Below are positions 32,748 through 33,321 of a stretch of DNA of 33,321 nucleotides, in pieces. The notes under the pieces are model-generated. The model was not told the DNA's origin. It saw nothing but the letters and a program-made list of their open reading frames with translations, and searched no databases. The DNA is taken from contig PKRH01000024.1 in NCBI GenBank assembly GCA_017577565.1, positions 1 through 33,321 on the forward strand, in the 5' to 3' direction. Positions within the stretch are counted from its first letter, which is position 1. Every line of letters begins with the position of its first letter. A program made the position numbers and the translations under genes. This DNA comes from Thermoanaerobacterales bacterium (GTDB taxonomy: Bacteria > Actinomycetota > Acidimicrobiia > Acidimicrobiales > JACDCH01).

Positions 32748-33307
32748 CGGCATCGGACGCGTGCTCCGCCGAGGGCCGGCCGGCCGAGGGCGGCGAGGGA
32801 AAGGAGGCGGCCCGCCGGGCCATGGACCGCATGTGGGCCGGGTGGCGCGCGGAGTACGTGGCCGCCGCGGGCAACGGCGCGCTGGCCGGCGAGGGGTCGA
32901 TCTTCCGCCGCATCCTCGACTCGGGCCTGCCCGACGAGGAGACCCACGTCGTGTGGCGGGGGGAGCTCACCTTCGCCATCCTCAACGCCTACCCCTACAC
33001 GAGCGGCCACCTGCTGGTGATGCCCTACCGCGAGGTGGCCGAGCTCGAGGACCTCACCGACGACGAGGCGGCCGAGCTGTGGGCGGCGGTGCGCGACGCG
33101 GTCGTGGCCGTCAAGCGCGCCTACTCGCCCCACGGCATCAACATCGGCGTGAACCTGGGCGAGGCCGCCGGGGCCGGGGTGCCGTCCCACCTGCACGTCC
33201 ACGTGCTGCCCCGGTGGGGCGCGGACTCGAACTTCATGACCGCGGTCGCCGAGACCCGGGTCCTGCCCGTTATAAACATTTGCCGCGGCCGCCACTACAC
33301 CACTTAG
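32744..33307 (+). CDS. HIT-domain nucleotide hydrolase/phosphorylase, C-terminus replaced
   Basis: The 187-residue frame carries a HIT domain with LTFAILNAYPYTSGHLLVMP and the histidine triad SHLHVHVLPRWGADSNFM. Related actinobacterial proteins next to thrS (for example Rv2613c) act on diadenosine tetraphosphate. It starts at the ATG overlapping the thrS stop. After AVAETRVLP homologues continue with a helical tail, but here the frame reads VINICRGRHYTT and stops. The DNA changes character at about 33270. The natural C-terminus is therefore probably missing, and the last dozen residues may come from non-genomic sequence. The HIT call is firm; the end coordinate is not biological if the junction is artificial. 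Confidence 0.8.
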   Translation: MTASDACSAEGRPAEGGEGKEAARRAMDRMWAGWRAEYVAAAGNGALAGEGSIFRRILDSGLPDEETHVVWRGELTFAILNAYPYTSGHLLVMPYREVAELEDLTDDEAAELWAAVRDAVVAVKRAYSPHGINIGVNLGEAAGAGVPSHLHVHVLPRWGADSNFMTAVAETRVLPVINICRGRHYTT

Positions 33308-33321
33308 ATCTCTGGTGGTGG
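33270..33321. other. Atypical terminal segment, possible adaptor or vector
   Basis: The last ~52 bases begin with TTATAAACATTTG, the most AT-rich run in the window, and contain a NotI site (33285-33292) overlapping a SacII site, and a BglII site (33306-33311). They interrupt the conserved end of the HIT protein. I cannot name the source. Confidence 0.45.

Noticed and set aside
28467..32753. A very long minus-strand open frame (over 1400 codons) antisense to mshC, plsC and thrS, and similar long frames elsewhere (for example 362-3166 plus, 6565-9087 minus).
   Set aside because: Composition is Arg/Gly/Pro/Val/Asp-rich with no domain, and the opposite strand encodes clear enzymes. Long empty frames are expected at this GC content.

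Overview
The window is a very GC-rich stretch of actinobacterial chromosome. The most likely source is a member of the Acidimicrobiia or a neighbouring deep lineage. The gene content supports this: a mycothiol cysteine ligase (MshC), an NADPH:F420 oxidoreductase, a conservon-type (Cvn) sensor kinase with a roadblock protein, a TIGR03085-family protein, many GTG starts, and GTGA/ATGA/TGATG stop-start overlaps. Placement is inferred from protein families and base composition; there is no rRNA. I see 32 protein genes packed tightly, with no gene-free stretch over 300 bases. I see no tRNA, rRNA, CRISPR array, insertion sequence or prophage.

Layout. Bases 1-6319 hold three polytopic GT-C/GT39-type glycosyltransferases and a UDP-galactopyranose-mutase-like flavoprotein, a cell-surface glycan module. 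Bases 6333-6867 hold two small genes of unknown function, divergent around a pair of DnaA-box-like sequences. Bases 7099-9794 hold a CvnA-like histidine kinase and a CvnB-like roadblock/LC7 protein, without the CvnC and CvnD partners. Bases 9946-12464 hold an AmmeMemoRadiSam locus: a radical SAM enzyme followed by a Memo-AMMECR1 fusion. Bases 12526-14966 hold a thioesterase/acyl-CoA synthetase operon. A cyclophilin and a TIGR03085 protein follow, diverging from one shared promoter element. Bases 16162-22019 are a complete five-gene oligopeptide ABC importer operon read leftward. Next come a 54-residue gene coupled to a CxCGIY protein, an O-methyltransferase, an acyl-CoA dehydrogenase diverging from a TetR regulator, thiamine pyrophosphokinase, an SRPBCC protein and a lone ABC ATPase. 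Bases 27856-33307 hold npdG-mshC, plsC and thrS-HIT.

Regulation. Thirteen of roughly 21 transcription-unit starts have a TAnnnT -10 hexamer ending only 6-9 bases before the start codon and no Shine-Dalgarno sequence. This is the signature of leaderless transcripts. The exceptions stand out: the flavoprotein gene (TATTGT, leader and SD), the peptide-binding lipoprotein gene (TTGACA-N18-TACGGT), the 54-aa gene (strong GGAGGT), and the Cvn kinase (about 150-base leader preceded by a 24-bp perfect palindrome).

The last ~52 bases (33270-33321) do not look like the rest. They are AT-richer at first, carry NotI and BglII sites, and replace the expected C-terminus of the HIT protein. This may be adaptor, vector or chimeric sequence.

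The most system-like item is the AmmeMemoRadiSam locus beside the reduced Cvn pair. The families are known, but the biochemical role of the system is to my knowledge unresolved. I found no clearly new defence or mobile system.
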